Shown here piece by piece: positions 33,830 through 43,233 of a stretch of DNA of 64,000 nucleotides (positions are counted from its first letter, which is position 1; each line of letters opens with the position of its first letter). This stretch comes from Dehalococcoidia bacterium (lineage in GTDB: Bacteria; Chloroflexota; Dehalococcoidia; Lucifugimonadales; UBA3495), in contig JAJDTP010000009.1 of NCBI GenBank assembly GCA_022827095.1, positions 186,001-250,000 of the forward strand, written 5' to 3'. The notes under the pieces were generated by a model that was given only the letters and a program-made list of their open reading frames with translations, was not told the DNA's origin and did not search any database. A program made the position numbers and the translations under genes.

Positions 33830-34068
33830 AACGTTTCCTCCCGATAGCGGCGTGCTGTGAATTCAATCTGCCCCGCCTGACGACAAGAGCAACTTGCGAT
33901 GGCCGAAGTGTAAATACGCTGTATTCCAATGTCAAATAATGGCTGATTTCGGCAAAAATCATGCTATCAATTGCGCAATATCGTCCAACCGTATCCCGCA
34001 GCGTGTCGCACCGGCCGCCCTGCCAACCTGATACCATGCGCGCCACCGCATCGTAAGGAGCGCGCTCC

Positions 34069-34953
34069 ATGGCCGATCAGCCCATCTCTCCTACCGATCC
34101 CCATCCCCGACGCCGGGTGCCGGCCCTGGACGTGGAGCTATCCACCGTGGACACCGGCCAGGGCGACCCGGTGGTGTTTCTGCACGGCAACCCCACCTCG
34201 TCCTACCTGTGGCGCAACGTCATTCCCCACGTGTCCAGCATGGCCCGCTGCCTGGCACCCGACCTGCTGGGCATGGGCGACTCGGACCGCGCTCCGGATG
34301 GCTCATACCGGTTCGTCGACCATGCCCGCTACCTGGACGCGTGGTTCGATGCCCTGGGCCTGACCGAAAACGTCACGCTGGTGTGCCACGACTGGGGCTC
34401 TGCGCTGGCATTCCACTGGGCCAATCGCCACCAGGAGCGGGTCAAGGGGATCGCGTACATGGAGGCCATCGTCCGGCCCCTAGCCTGGGAGGAGTGGCCC
34501 GAGCGTTCCCGCGGGTTGTTCCAGTCCATGCGCTCACCCGACGGCGAGCAGATCATCCTGGAGCGAAACGTGTTCGTCGAGCGCATCCTGCCGGCCAGCG
34601 TGATGCGCGGACTGACCGAAACGGAGATGGAGGTGTACCGCCGTCCCTACCTGGAGCCCGGCGAATCCCGCCGGCCGACCCTTACCTGGCCCCGCCAAAT
34701 TCCCCTGGACGGCGAGCCGGCCGACGTGGTGGCCATCGTTGATGCCTATTCCCAATGGCTGTCCACCAGCTACGTCCCCAAGCTGTTCATCAACGCCGAC
34801 CCGGGCGTCATCCTCACCGGCGCCCAGCGCGAGCACTGCCGCGCCTGGCCCAACCAAACCGAGGTAACCGTCCCCGGCTACCACTTCATCCAGGAAGACT
34901 CGCCGGCGGAGATCGGACAGGCGATAGCGGAGTGGCTGGGGTCGGTAGGATAG
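34069..34953 (+). CDS. dhaA: Haloalkane dehalogenase, HLD-II type
   Basis: The product has 294 residues. The motif HGNPTSSYLWR lies at residues 39-49, the nucleophile Asp108 in CHDWGS, the acid Glu132 in YMEAIVRP and the base His272 in PGYHFIQED. Asn41 and Trp109 form the halide site. The Asp-Glu-His layout matches the HLD-II (DhaA) subfamily. It hydrolyses carbon-halogen bonds of alkyl halides. Two truncated copies of its 3' half occur at 37.57 and 41.2 kb, showing past duplication of the locus. Confidence 0.9.
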   Translation: MADQPISPTDPHPRRRVPALDVELSTVDTGQGDPVVFLHGNPTSSYLWRNVIPHVSSMARCLAPDLLGMGDSDRAPDGSYRFVDHARYLDAWFDALGLTENVTLVCHDWGSALAFHWANRHQERVKGIAYMEAIVRPLAWEEWPERSRGLFQSMRSPDGEQIILERNVFVERILPASVMRGLTETEMEVYRRPYLEPGESRRPTLTWPRQIPLDGEPADVVAIVDAYSQWLSTSYVPKLFINADPGVILTGAQREHCRAWPNQTEVTVPGYHFIQEDSPAEIGQAIAEWLGSVG

Positions 34954-34984
34954 CAAGCCGGCAAGCACGTCACGGCATATCGCA

Positions 34985-36955
34985 CTAGGACTGAGTTTTG
35001 AGAGCGACTACGTTCTCAACGATACCTTCCAGCGATGTGCTAGAGTTCCCACATAAAGAGGCTCTTGCAACCACATTTTCAATGATGGCAGGGTTTTTCA
35101 GGGCGTGTTTCTTCTTAGCGATGCCCAATTTTTGTTGAGCCTCAGATAGCAATTTGCCGAAAGACTCCTTCCCTATTTCGTCCTCCAATGTCTTCTCCAA
35201 ATTTGTTTTGAAACACGCAGATGAAGCCTTGACAAAGTGCGGCCAGTCCTCCTCGGGCTCGCCGACTAGCTTAAGGAGGTACCTGTTATCCTCCGGTTTC
35301 GCGCCGGTGTCGCCGAAGTCGCCATCCCATACCACATAAACTGAGACGCCCAATTGCCTCAGAATCACCAAGGGCCGGTCGATGTTGGGCTTCCCAAAGC
35401 ACGGTATCACGGTGATTCCCAGAGCATCAAAGTCTATGTCCTTTGATTTGGCAAACCCCAAGATTGCGGAACGATCGTCTTCGCCTTCGACCAAGACAAC
35501 AACGTCTGAAAAAAATCCCTCGCCCATCCAGGGCGTCATAAGGGCTTGCAGGCGGGGCCTCAGAGTTTCGGGGGTGAACTGTCCACTATTTCGATCGCTC
35601 GCCTCCCATAGTTCATGGGCAACGGCTGCCATATCGGCCTTCATGAGTTGAGTAGCCTTTGGATTCCCGTTCTCTTGGGTGACCTTGTGCAAGACACGAA
35701 CCTGGTCGAAGCGGTCTAGTCCCACGAATAACGGCGAATGTGTGGCATAGATGACTTGGGTTTTGTCGGCCACCCCCGGGATCTCGCCCGTCGCTAGGTT
35801 CAACAACACTGAGGCCAGATGCCGTTGACGACTAGGGTGTTGATATAGCTCGGGTTCCTCTATTGCCAGCACCAAGTTAGGCAAGTGACCAGCTGCACCA
35901 CTGGTCCTCTCTGTTGATCCAAGATCGTCGGAATCTTCTTGGATTGTCGCTCCCACATTGCGCACCGCATCAAGATGCTGCAGCATAGTGATTATGAACG
36001 CACGTTGAAGACCATGCCCGGTCCTTTCTACTCTCGATTCGTACTCGTCCTCTGTGAGTTTGACCTCCGCTTGGGGCATAGGAATCGAAATGTCTGCCAG
36101 TTCAGACCATTGCAATAAGACGCTAGCGTCCGGCACAAATGATTGAAGCGTTTCAGATAAATTGACCGCAAGGTCATTTAATTCTGTCAGGTTTTGCGGA
36201 TTCATAATGTCTTTGTATTGGTCTAGGGTACGTTGCCTGAAATCCGTAACATCTTTACGATTGGCGAGTGCATTCCGTACTACCAGGTCCATTATCTCCG
36301 TGACCGATGATCCCCTTCTCTCGGTTGCGTCCTCCAGGGCATCCCTCACTGCCGGGATGTAAATGAACTTGGTATGTCGCCCAAGGTAACCTTGACCAAC
36401 CTGGGTGAAACCAAAGAATTGACCATCGTCTCTCATTGAAATGGAATGTTCGGGGTTCTGACTTTCCCATTCATCTAAAGCTCGCCGCACCGCCGCCGCA
36501 GAACTGGCCGACGGCAATGAATCGTACTTATCCGACGCCCTAATCTCGGCATATTTTCCTCTGATAGCCGTGGCGGCACCTGCATTCCTGACTGCAACGA
36601 AATCAGGATTTTGAAGCCGCGTCCCGTGGTAAGTGCCTGACTTTCCCGCTTGGGGGTCGGAGAAGACACGAACCACGGTTAGACCGTCATCCTCCATGTA
36701 GGCGGAAAACCGATCGATTTCCTGAGCGTCAAGATCAGAATAGGTGACGGCTATTTCGATGTTATTGCTTACATCCTGTGCGTAAAAATCCTCGACAGTC
36801 ACTGCGGCTGATGGGCTGTAGAAAAATTCCAGCGCCCTCAAGAAAGAAGACTTGCCCGAACCGTTTCGCCCCACCAACGCCGTGAGGGAATCGCACGGCA
36901 GCGATTCATCCAAAATGGAGCGGAAGTTCTTTACGTGCACTGTTTTTATCTGCAT
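34985..36955 (-). CDS. OLD-family ATP-dependent endonuclease
   Basis: The product has 656 residues from the ATG at 36955 with an AGAGGAG site; the 20 codons upstream are rejected. Walker A is GRNGSGKS at residues 29-36, Walker B LVLAIEEPEL near 360, the ATHSPLFVGL switch follows, and a C-terminal TOPRIM domain contains VVVLVEGEDD near 487 and VWDGDFGD near 540. This is the OLD layout. No UvrD-type helicase (GajB) gene is adjacent, so it looks like a stand-alone class 1 OLD rather than Gabija. Its composition is lower in GC than its neighbours, suggesting acquisition. Confidence 0.88.
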   Translation of the reverse strand: MQIKTVHVKNFRSILDESLPCDSLTALVGRNGSGKSSFLRALEFFYSPSAAVTVEDFYAQDVSNNIEIAVTYSDLDAQEIDRFSAYMEDDGLTVVRVFSDPQAGKSGTYHGTRLQNPDFVAVRNAGAATAIRGKYAEIRASDKYDSLPSASSAAAVRRALDEWESQNPEHSISMRDDGQFFGFTQVGQGYLGRHTKFIYIPAVRDALEDATERRGSSVTEIMDLVVRNALANRKDVTDFRQRTLDQYKDIMNPQNLTELNDLAVNLSETLQSFVPDASVLLQWSELADISIPMPQAEVKLTEDEYESRVERTGHGLQRAFIITMLQHLDAVRNVGATIQEDSDDLGSTERTSGAAGHLPNLVLAIEEPELYQHPSRQRHLASVLLNLATGEIPGVADKTQVIYATHSPLFVGLDRFDQVRVLHKVTQENGNPKATQLMKADMAAVAHELWEASDRNSGQFTPETLRPRLQALMTPWMGEGFFSDVVVLVEGEDDRSAILGFAKSKDIDFDALGITVIPCFGKPNIDRPLVILRQLGVSVYVVWDGDFGDTGAKPEDNRYLLKLVGEPEEDWPHFVKASSACFKTNLEKTLEDEIGKESFGKLLSEAQQKLGIAKKKHALKNPAIIENVVARASLCGNSSTSLEGIVENVVALKTQS

Positions 36956-37309
36956 GGTGCTCCTCTTGTAACGGTATGGCGTGCAAAACCCAACCCCCGA
37001 AAAAATTAGAATCACATCGTATTGACGGATTCAGAAAATGACGATGTATTCCGAGGATAATGGTTTCGCAACCCGATCAAGTAATCGGTACCTGTAGTCC
37101 TTACAAGATTTTAGCACGCATTTGGCTTGACCACTTCGGCGTCACTTTTGGCCACTAACGCCGAAAGTATGATACCAGCCTGACCATTTATAACGACTTG
37201 CTAAGGATCCCCAAACGCGGTGTCCTCCGCATCCCAAAATCTCCCATCGAGATCACCCATTTGAGGCGTTTTCACCGCACCCAAACTGGTTCCCCAAATT
37301 GGCCACAAC
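36956..37309. other. Gene-free leader region upstream of the OLD gene
   Basis: About 350 bases without a supported gene. A CGGCGT...ACGCCG hairpin occurs near 37137-37165. I see no other feature. Confidence 0.5.
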
Positions 37310-37383
37310 CAAAAAACGAGAGCCGAGGGTGGCCACAACCCCCGGCCCTCGCAGTGAGGAGAGGAAAAGTCGGATTTGGTGCG

Positions 37384-37563
37384 CTAGCTGGTAGCGGCCG
37401 ATTCGGGGTAGGTCTGGATGCCGTGCTCGGAGATGTCCAGGCCCTGCATCTCTTCCTGTTCGCTGACGCGCACGCCCATGGTGAACTTCAGCAGGAAGAA
37501 CAGCGCGAAGCCGGTGACCAACGACCACACCACCACCGCGACGATGCTCACGATCTGCGGCAC
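37384..37563 (-). pseudogene. C-terminal fragment of an ammonium transporter
   Basis: The minus strand encodes [39 protein letters not shown] and [16 protein letters not shown], the last 55-60 residues of Amt. It is closely related to the second intact copy (44.0 kb) but differs at several positions (FTMGV for FSMGV, SEQEEM for SEAEEM). At 37563 it is joined in the opposite direction to a dehalogenase fragment. The terminator-like repeat found after the intact copy also lies beside it (near 37313). Confidence 0.88.
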
Positions 37564-37564
37564 C

Positions 37565-37692
37565 AGCGCGAGTTCTGCCGCGCCTGGCCGAACCAGCGCG
37601 AGGTCGCGGTCCCCGGCTACCACTTCATCCAGGAAGACTCTCCCGCCGAGATCGGCCAGGCCATCGCCGAATGGCTGGCGTCGCTGCGCTAG
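37565..37692 (+). pseudogene. C-terminal fragment of a haloalkane dehalogenase
   Basis: The plus strand encodes [38 protein letters not shown] and a stop, matching the last 37 residues of the intact enzyme with a few changes. The joint to the amt fragment lies in a shared CAGCGCGAG segment. This is recombination debris with no function of its own. Confidence 0.88.
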
Positions 37693-37730
37693 CAATTCCG
37701 CGGAACACTTTGCTTGATGGAGGCCCTCTT

Positions 37731-38945
37731 TCAGAAAAAGGCGTATCTTGGACGCTGTTCCGGCAACGGGGGACCTCCCGCCAGGCGGTCCAGGCTGCTC
37801 ATTGGCTTGCGCCGGTTTTGACGCAGCGGAGCGCTCACCGCGTGCAGGTAGCTCAGTATCTCCTGGTTGGACCGCCAGAAACCCGTCTCGTGATAGGGCA
37901 CCCCGTGGTCGGCGCAGAACGCCTTGATCACGGGCCGTGCATCCTTCAGCTGGTTGCGAGGCATGTTGGGGAAGAGGTGGTGCTCAATCTGGTAGTTCAA
38001 CCCGCCGTACATGTAATCGACGACAGGGTTGGGAATGACGTTCCGGGACGTCAGCACCTGCTGCCGCAGGTGATCGAGCTCGGTATCGGGCCCCAGGATC
38101 GGCATTCCCTTGTGATTGGGAGCAAACACTGAGCCCAGGTGCAATCCGGTCAGAGCTCGATGGACTACGATGAACAGGACCCCGTGCCAGAAGGGCAGGA
38201 ATGCGAAAACCAGGGCCAGATAGGCCGCAATCGCGGTTGCCACGACGATGGGTTCCAGGACCGGATGCTTCACCCCTTTCGGCCGCGCCAGGAAGACGAT
38301 GCCCGCGAACAGCAGACTGTACGACGTGAGCATGAGCATCGGATAGAACCAGAAGGCTTGATGGCGGACGAAGAACCGCGCAACTCCCCACGACTCCAGA
38401 GCCTGCTCGTGGGTGAAAGCAAAAACCGAAACCTCGATGTCGCCATCATGCCCGATCTGGTTAGGGCTGACGTGATGCTTGATGTGCTTTTCCTGCCACC
38501 AACTGGGCGCCATACCCGTGACCAGCGCCGCCAGCATCATGAGCATGTCGTTACGCTTCATCGACCGGAAGACCTGACGGTGTCCGGAGTCGTGCCCCAG
38601 GAAGGCGAACTGGCCGAACCCGACTGCCATCAGGGCCGCGTTCAGCATCTGCACCCACAGGCTGTCAACAACGACCAGTATGACCGCACTGGCGATGAGA
38701 AGCGCGAATGCGACTGCTACCTTGACCGCGTAATAAGCGTATTGCCGATCCAGGAGCCCGTGCTCCAATATCAAACGCCGTAGCTTGAAATATTCCTCGT
38801 TGCGTTGCCGTCCATCCAAAATGCCCGCCGTGGCGTCTGCGAGTCCCCGGTTGCTTGCTGGTTCGCTGTGCGGCGGGCCCACCGTATCGTTGGCGATAAT
38901 CCTTCTCTCTTTACCTGCTGCTGCGGAGTGGTCGAGATCGCGCAT
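37731..38945 (-). CDS. Membrane fatty acid desaturase
   Basis: The product has 404 residues. The three histidine boxes are HDSGHRQVF (near residue 114), KHIKHHVSPN (near 155) and YQIEHHLFP (near 318), with four hydrophobic segments between them. This is the acyl-lipid/acyl-CoA desaturase (DesA/linoleoyl-type) layout that binds two irons. It introduces double bonds in membrane lipids. The N-terminal 45 residues are polar and extend the family's usual start. The next gene on the plus strand is divergent. Confidence 0.88.
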   Translation of the reverse strand: MRDLDHSAAAGKERRIIANDTVGPPHSEPASNRGLADATAGILDGRQRNEEYFKLRRLILEHGLLDRQYAYYAVKVAVAFALLIASAVILVVVDSLWVQMLNAALMAVGFGQFAFLGHDSGHRQVFRSMKRNDMLMMLAALVTGMAPSWWQEKHIKHHVSPNQIGHDGDIEVSVFAFTHEQALESWGVARFFVRHQAFWFYPMLMLTSYSLLFAGIVFLARPKGVKHPVLEPIVVATAIAAYLALVFAFLPFWHGVLFIVVHRALTGLHLGSVFAPNHKGMPILGPDTELDHLRQQVLTSRNVIPNPVVDYMYGGLNYQIEHHLFPNMPRNQLKDARPVIKAFCADHGVPYHETGFWRSNQEILSYLHAVSAPLRQNRRKPMSSLDRLAGGPPLPEQRPRYAFF

Positions 38946-39046
38946 CCAGATATGCAGTATGAAAATGTGGCGCCAGTATACCCCCGTGGTTTGCGCGGTG
39001 CCAGCAGCGGTCTCGCCTGATGCGTGCCCCGCTTGCAGCGCGGGAA

Positions 39047-39158
39047 CGTCAGAAGCAGGATTTTCAAGATTTGGTGATTATCGGGATCGGCACCGTTCCG
39101 TGATGGATCTCTCCTAATCCTGGCAAATCATAAAATCCCGCAAATCCTGCTTCTGACG
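39047..39158. repeat. Inverted-repeat element with 14-bp ends
   Basis: The ends are perfect inverted repeats: CGTCAGAAGCAGGA and TCCTGCTTCTGACG. The inner arms also match imperfectly (AGGATTTTCAAGATTTGG and GCAAATCCTGC-type). A related half-element, CTGAAGCAGGATTTGCCGGA, is found at 60.18 kb. It lies in the gene-free stretch before the DEAD-box gene. Confidence 0.8.
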
Positions 39159-39350
39159 ATTTATCGAACTGCGCACGCACAAGACCGCAGCGACGCTGAC
39201 CGCGGTGGGACGCTGTTACAATGGATGCGTCCGATAAATTGCATTGATTGATGGTTTTTGCAGCAACGAACTTCATCATAATGCACGGTTTTGCTCGGCG
39301 CGGGGCGCCGCCCATTCTTTTCCTGTCGAGACCAAGGAGTCTTTCTCTAC

Positions 39351-40826
39351 ATGCCATTTCAACCCCGTCAGACTGGTACACACTCCAATAATCGCAAACA
39401 TACCAACAGCCCACAGATCAACCGACCACAACGGCACGCCGCCGTATGCGCGGACTGCCGAGACGACACCACCGTTCCTTTCCGGCCGACAGAGGGTCGG
39501 CCTGTTTATTGTCCCTCCTGCCTGTACCTGCGGCGCAACGGTGTCGCTTCTTCCCGTCCTGCGGAGGGTCGCAAATCGGCATCTCCGGTGGTCTCCGCTA
39601 GTGAACGCCGGTCTGAAGCCGCTGCACGCGAAACCGTCTTTCCCGGCATGGTGCTGAATCCCGGGACCAGGACCGCCATCGCGGGCATGAACATCTCCGA
39701 TCCCACGCCGATACAGGAACAGTCGATCCCGCCGTTGCTGGAAGGCCGCGATCTCATTGGCCAGGCCCGCACCGGATCCGGCAAAACCCTGGCCTTTGCG
39801 GTCCCGCTGGTGGAACAGTGCGACGCCACCGCCAGGCAGGTGCAGGCGCTGGTCCTGGTGCCGACCCGCGAGTTGGCCATCCAGGTGGGCGGCGTCGTGG
39901 AGGACCTCGCCCGACCGCAGGGCCTGCACGTCACCCTGTTGTACGGTGGGCGGTCGTTGGGCAAGGACCACCGGGCGTTGCAGCAGGGCGCGCAGATCAT
40001 CATCGGCACCCCGGGCCGGACATTGGATCACGTCCGGCAGGGCAGCCTAAAGCTGAGATCGGTGCGGTTCCTGGTACTGGACGAAGCTGACGAGATGCTC
40101 GACAGGGGTTTCGCCCGCGACGTCGACGCCATTTTGAGCGAGACTCCGACCCAGCGGCAGACTGCGCTATTCTCGGCCACCGTGCCGGACTGGGTGGCGA
40201 AGACCGCCAGAAAACACCTCCATGATCCGGTCACCGTGGCAGTGGACGCAGATTTGGAAACCCTGCCCAGCGTGGAGCACCTGGTTTACAGCATCCAGAA
40301 GACCGACAAGATGGAGGCGCTGCGCATCCTGCTGGATCGCCGGGACGGGGCGCCGGTCCTCGTATTCGGGAAGACCAAGCACGGCGTCAAAAGACTGGCC
40401 AGACAACTGGATGAGGCGGGTTACCCGGTGGGCGCCCTGCAGGGCAATCTCAGCCAGGTCGCCCGCGAGCGGGTGATGCAGGACTTCCGCTCGGGGGTCG
40501 CGCCAATCCTCGTTGCCACCAACGTGGCGGCGCGCGGCCTGGACGTCGAGGGCATTGGACAGGTCATCAATTACGACCTCCCCGACTCGGAGCAGCTGTT
40601 CACCCACCGGGTGGGCCGCACCGGCCGCATGGGACGCGCCGGCGAGGCCATCACGTTCATCACGCCGGACGAAGACCGCAAGTGGCGCGAGATCGAGCGT
40701 GGCCTGGGTCGCCAGTTCACCCGCAAATCATGGACGCGGGAGCAGCGGTCAGCCAAGCGCCGCCGGAGGTCGGAGGCCGAACGAGAAGTCGAGGCCAACG
40801 CGGCGCGGGTCAGGCCGGCCCGGTAG
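39351..40826 (+). CDS. DEAD-box RNA helicase with N-terminal zinc ribbon
   Basis: The product has 491 residues from the ATG at 39351 with an AAGGAG site. An N-terminal CxxC...CxxC ribbon (CADC at residues 33-36, CPSC at 54-57, with FRPTEGRPVYC between) precedes the helicase core. The Q motif is MNISDPTPIQEQSIPPLLEG, Walker A ARTGSGKT near 139-146, the DEAD box near 243-246, then FSATVP, LVATNVAARGLDV and HRVGRTGRMGR. It has a short Arg-rich tail. It remodels RNA; a cold or ribosome-assembly role is likely for the family. The long gene-free leader could be regulatory. Confidence 0.9.
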   Translation: MPFQPRQTGTHSNNRKHTNSPQINRPQRHAAVCADCRDDTTVPFRPTEGRPVYCPSCLYLRRNGVASSRPAEGRKSASPVVSASERRSEAAARETVFPGMVLNPGTRTAIAGMNISDPTPIQEQSIPPLLEGRDLIGQARTGSGKTLAFAVPLVEQCDATARQVQALVLVPTRELAIQVGGVVEDLARPQGLHVTLLYGGRSLGKDHRALQQGAQIIIGTPGRTLDHVRQGSLKLRSVRFLVLDEADEMLDRGFARDVDAILSETPTQRQTALFSATVPDWVAKTARKHLHDPVTVAVDADLETLPSVEHLVYSIQKTDKMEALRILLDRRDGAPVLVFGKTKHGVKRLARQLDEAGYPVGALQGNLSQVARERVMQDFRSGVAPILVATNVAARGLDVEGIGQVINYDLPDSEQLFTHRVGRTGRMGRAGEAITFITPDEDRKWREIERGLGRQFTRKSWTREQRSAKRRRRSEAEREVEANAARVRPAR

Positions 40827-41141
40827 CCTGTGCCTCCGGTCTGTTTCGCCCGGATTGGAGCGTTGAGGAAGTCCGTCCGCTATTGCGTCATTGCCAATCC
40901 AAGGGTCTGGAACCATACGCGTCCCGAACCGACCATGTCCGCGCGACTTATGGGCAGCGTGGTAACGTCGGTTGACCTGAAAGATAATACGGCCAACATC
41001 GAGAGGACTGTGTCAGGCGCACTCTACTGTTGAGTCTCTGAAAATGGTTGGTGAGATCGACCAAAAACGAGAGCCGGAGGTGGCCACAACCCCCGGCCCT
41101 CGCAGTGATAGAGAGGAAATGTCGTTGGGGCGCGCGCTGAG

Positions 41142-41195
41142 CGTTAGCTGGCGGGGCACGACTCGGGGTAGGTCTGGATGCCGTGCGTAGATATC
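41142..41195 (-). pseudogene. Short C-terminal remnant of an ammonium transporter
   Basis: The minus strand matches the last 18 codons of amt, but with a one-base deletion in the GACATCTCCGAG-type segment and several substitutions. The downstream repeat (CGAGAGCCGGAGG...CCCCCGGCCCTCG) is present at about 41067-41101, as after the intact gene. It is joined to a dehalogenase fragment as at 37.56 kb. Confidence 0.8.
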
Positions 41196-41214
41196 GGACA
41201 GGGCGACGCGCCGG

Positions 41215-41547
41215 GGTTCTGCCCTAGCGTTCCACTGGGCCTACCTGGAGCCCGGCGAGTCCCGCCGCCCGACCCTGACCTGGCCCCGGCAGATCCCCCT
41301 GGACGGCGAGCCGGCCGACGTGGAGGCCATCGTCGACGACTACTCCCGGTGGCTGTCCACCAGCAACGTCCCCAAGCTATTCATCAACGCCGACCCGGGC
41401 ACCATCCTCACCGGCGTCCAGCGCGAGCACTGCCGCGCCTGGCCCAACCAGATCGAGGTCACCGTCCCCGGCTACCACTTCATCCAGGAAGACTCGCCGG
41501 CGGAGATTGGCCGGGCGGTGGCGGGGTGGGTGGCGACCCTCGGGTAG
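41215..41547 (+). pseudogene. Haloalkane dehalogenase fragment with internal deletion
   Basis: The start reads GSALAFHWA, which normally surrounds the nucleophile region, and jumps straight to YLEPGESRRPTLTWPRQI. About 75 residues between them are missing. The end DSPAEIGRAVAGWVATLG matches the intact enzyme. There is no start codon or nucleophile Asp motif in frame. It is a decayed copy. Confidence 0.88.
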
Positions 41548-42429
41548 TAATCGAACCAGCGAGACAGTCACGTCAAAGACGAGAAGGAGACGTATGGTGC
41601 GATCTGTGATGCCATTTTAGGCGAGCGCCCGATCCGAATACGCGTAAACGTGCTCCAGGTACAAACGAGATGTTCGGCCGGCACATAGCAAGACCGGAAG
41701 GGGCTCACTGACTGCGTCAGTAAGTGCTGCCTCCGAACTTACTGATCGAGCGAAAGGAGGTGTGTTCGAGCAGCACGAGTCTGAGGGTGCGAGTTCGCCA
41801 CCAACACCCTGCAGCTTGCAGGCCAAGCGGCGGCGCTGGGCCACGCCTACGGCATGAACCCTTGGGTGAACCCGCCGTTTGGCTCACGCGTTGATGGCCA
41901 GAATAGCATCGCTGACGTGGGTCGACCGCGAGATACAACCCACGGCTGCGCCGCCGCCCTCTACTGGGAGTTCGCACAACTGAGCCTGACCGACCAGAGG
42001 ATGTACCCTTCATCCGCACCCACGCCGACGCGGGACGCCTGCAATCTCCGGCAGGCAGCATCCTGCTCACTTTGAACGCCGAAGAAACTACGTAAATGAC
42101 GGGCGGCGGTGGGGCGAGTCGATGCCGACGGCACCTGTTACATCTCAACGCAGTTCCACCGCGTGGTGAAGGGCAAGGGGTATGGAAGGAGTTAAGTATC
42201 ACAATTGTAAAGCATGGAAACGAAAGACATTGTTAATGTGTCTGTTGGCACTTTTTTACTCACTCAAAACCAGATAACCTGCACGAACCATATGTGCAAA
42301 GATGTAACGATCCGCGCATGGCACAACAGATGCTCCGAGGCAACAGAGTTGGCGCAGGATCTGTGTCTGTCGATATAGGTAGAACGCGAGTTCGTGGGCA
42401 CTGAAATGTTGTTTTTTGCCTAATCAGTT
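41548..42429. other. Gene-poor region with coding debris
   Basis: No intact gene is supported. From about 41791 one frame reads EFATNTLQLAGQAAALGHAYGMNPWV and continues to about 41950. Another frame reads FIRTHADAGRL near 42010, and DGTCYISTQFHRVVKGKGYG occurs near 42130. These look like pieces of one broken gene that I cannot identify. From about 42190 the DNA becomes AT-rich towards the methyltransferase pair. Confidence 0.4.
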
Positions 42430-43233
42430 TCACCCCGAACGCTGTAGGGTCGAACGCTGGGAGATTGCTCTAAAAACCAGGAATCGAGGGAAATCCCATC
42501 GCTCTGGGTACAAAGATTGGATCGATTCATTTGGATACGGTTCAAATATGCGGTCGATAACGAACCCCATTTCAGACAGTGTTTGTGTATACGACGAAAA
42601 GGGTCGGTGAACGTGAGTAGTCGTATAATGAGTTTGATCTTTGGAAATTCCGAAAGGTGCCTCCAGCACGATTTCTTTGTCATAACGAAACCAGTCAGCG
42701 TTTGCGTACTGCCAATAGTGCGGCCAAAACCATGGATGAGTGATGGAAGCGACCAGATGTCCGCCGGGCATGAGCAACTTAGCAATAGATCCAACGAGCG
42801 AACGTAGGTTCAGGCAAGTCATCAACGTCATGTTTGCTACGGCGCTAGTAAACGCGGGTCCGGTCCATTTACGTGCGAAATTCTCAACTGTGTCAGCGTA
42901 GAATGATACGTTAGGCAACTGGTGCTGGACTGATTGGGCAATTTCGATGCTTCGACGAGAGACATCCACCCCTACGATCCATTCGGAAATCGTGGCCAGT
43001 GCCTTGGTGGGTTCTCCCGTCCCGCACCCAACGTCCAAAACGCGAGTTAGCTCGCAACCATCCAAGGTTTCCAAGATAGAGGGCAACAATACGTGCTGGT
43101 AGCTGAGATCGTTGCCGGTTGCCATCTGCTGTTGACGGACAAGCGCAATGCGGTCCCATTCGGTGCGTAGGTCGTCGACCGATTTCCCGAAAACCGGCTT
43201 GACTTGGGGCTTTTCACGAGGATGCATTGTCAC
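42430..43233 (-). CDS. SAM-dependent methyltransferase
   Basis: The product has 267 residues from the GTG at 43233; an ATG two codons later is equally possible. LTRVLDVGCGTGEPTKALATISEWIVGVDVS is motif I and the acidic loop of class I methyltransferases, and LMPGGHLVASITHPWFW is the post-motif region. The start overlaps the end of the membrane protein gene by 20 bases, so the two are translationally coupled. Its GC is lower than in the surrounding genes, suggesting acquisition. Substrate unknown. Confidence 0.8.
   Translation of the reverse strand: MTMHPREKPQVKPVFGKSVDDLRTEWDRIALVRQQQMATGNDLSYQHVLLPSILETLDGCELTRVLDVGCGTGEPTKALATISEWIVGVDVSRRSIEIAQSVQHQLPNVSFYADTVENFARKWTGPAFTSAVANMTLMTCLNLRSLVGSIAKLLMPGGHLVASITHPWFWPHYWQYANADWFRYDKEIVLEAPFGISKDQTHYTTTHVHRPFSSYTQTLSEMGFVIDRIFEPYPNESIQSLYPERWDFPRFLVFRAISQRSTLQRSG

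Noticed and set aside
32438-33847. 469-residue plus-strand frame opposite the D-aminoacylase-like gene
   Set aside because: Shadow of a gene with catalytic motifs on the other strand.
34985-36955. Gabija system
   Set aside because: The OLD-family protein is GajA-like in layout, but no UvrD-type helicase gene lies on either side.
39064-39414. Minus-strand 116-residue frame before the DEAD-box gene
   Set aside because: It runs through the inverted repeat at 39.05-39.16 kb and across the helicase start; no motif.
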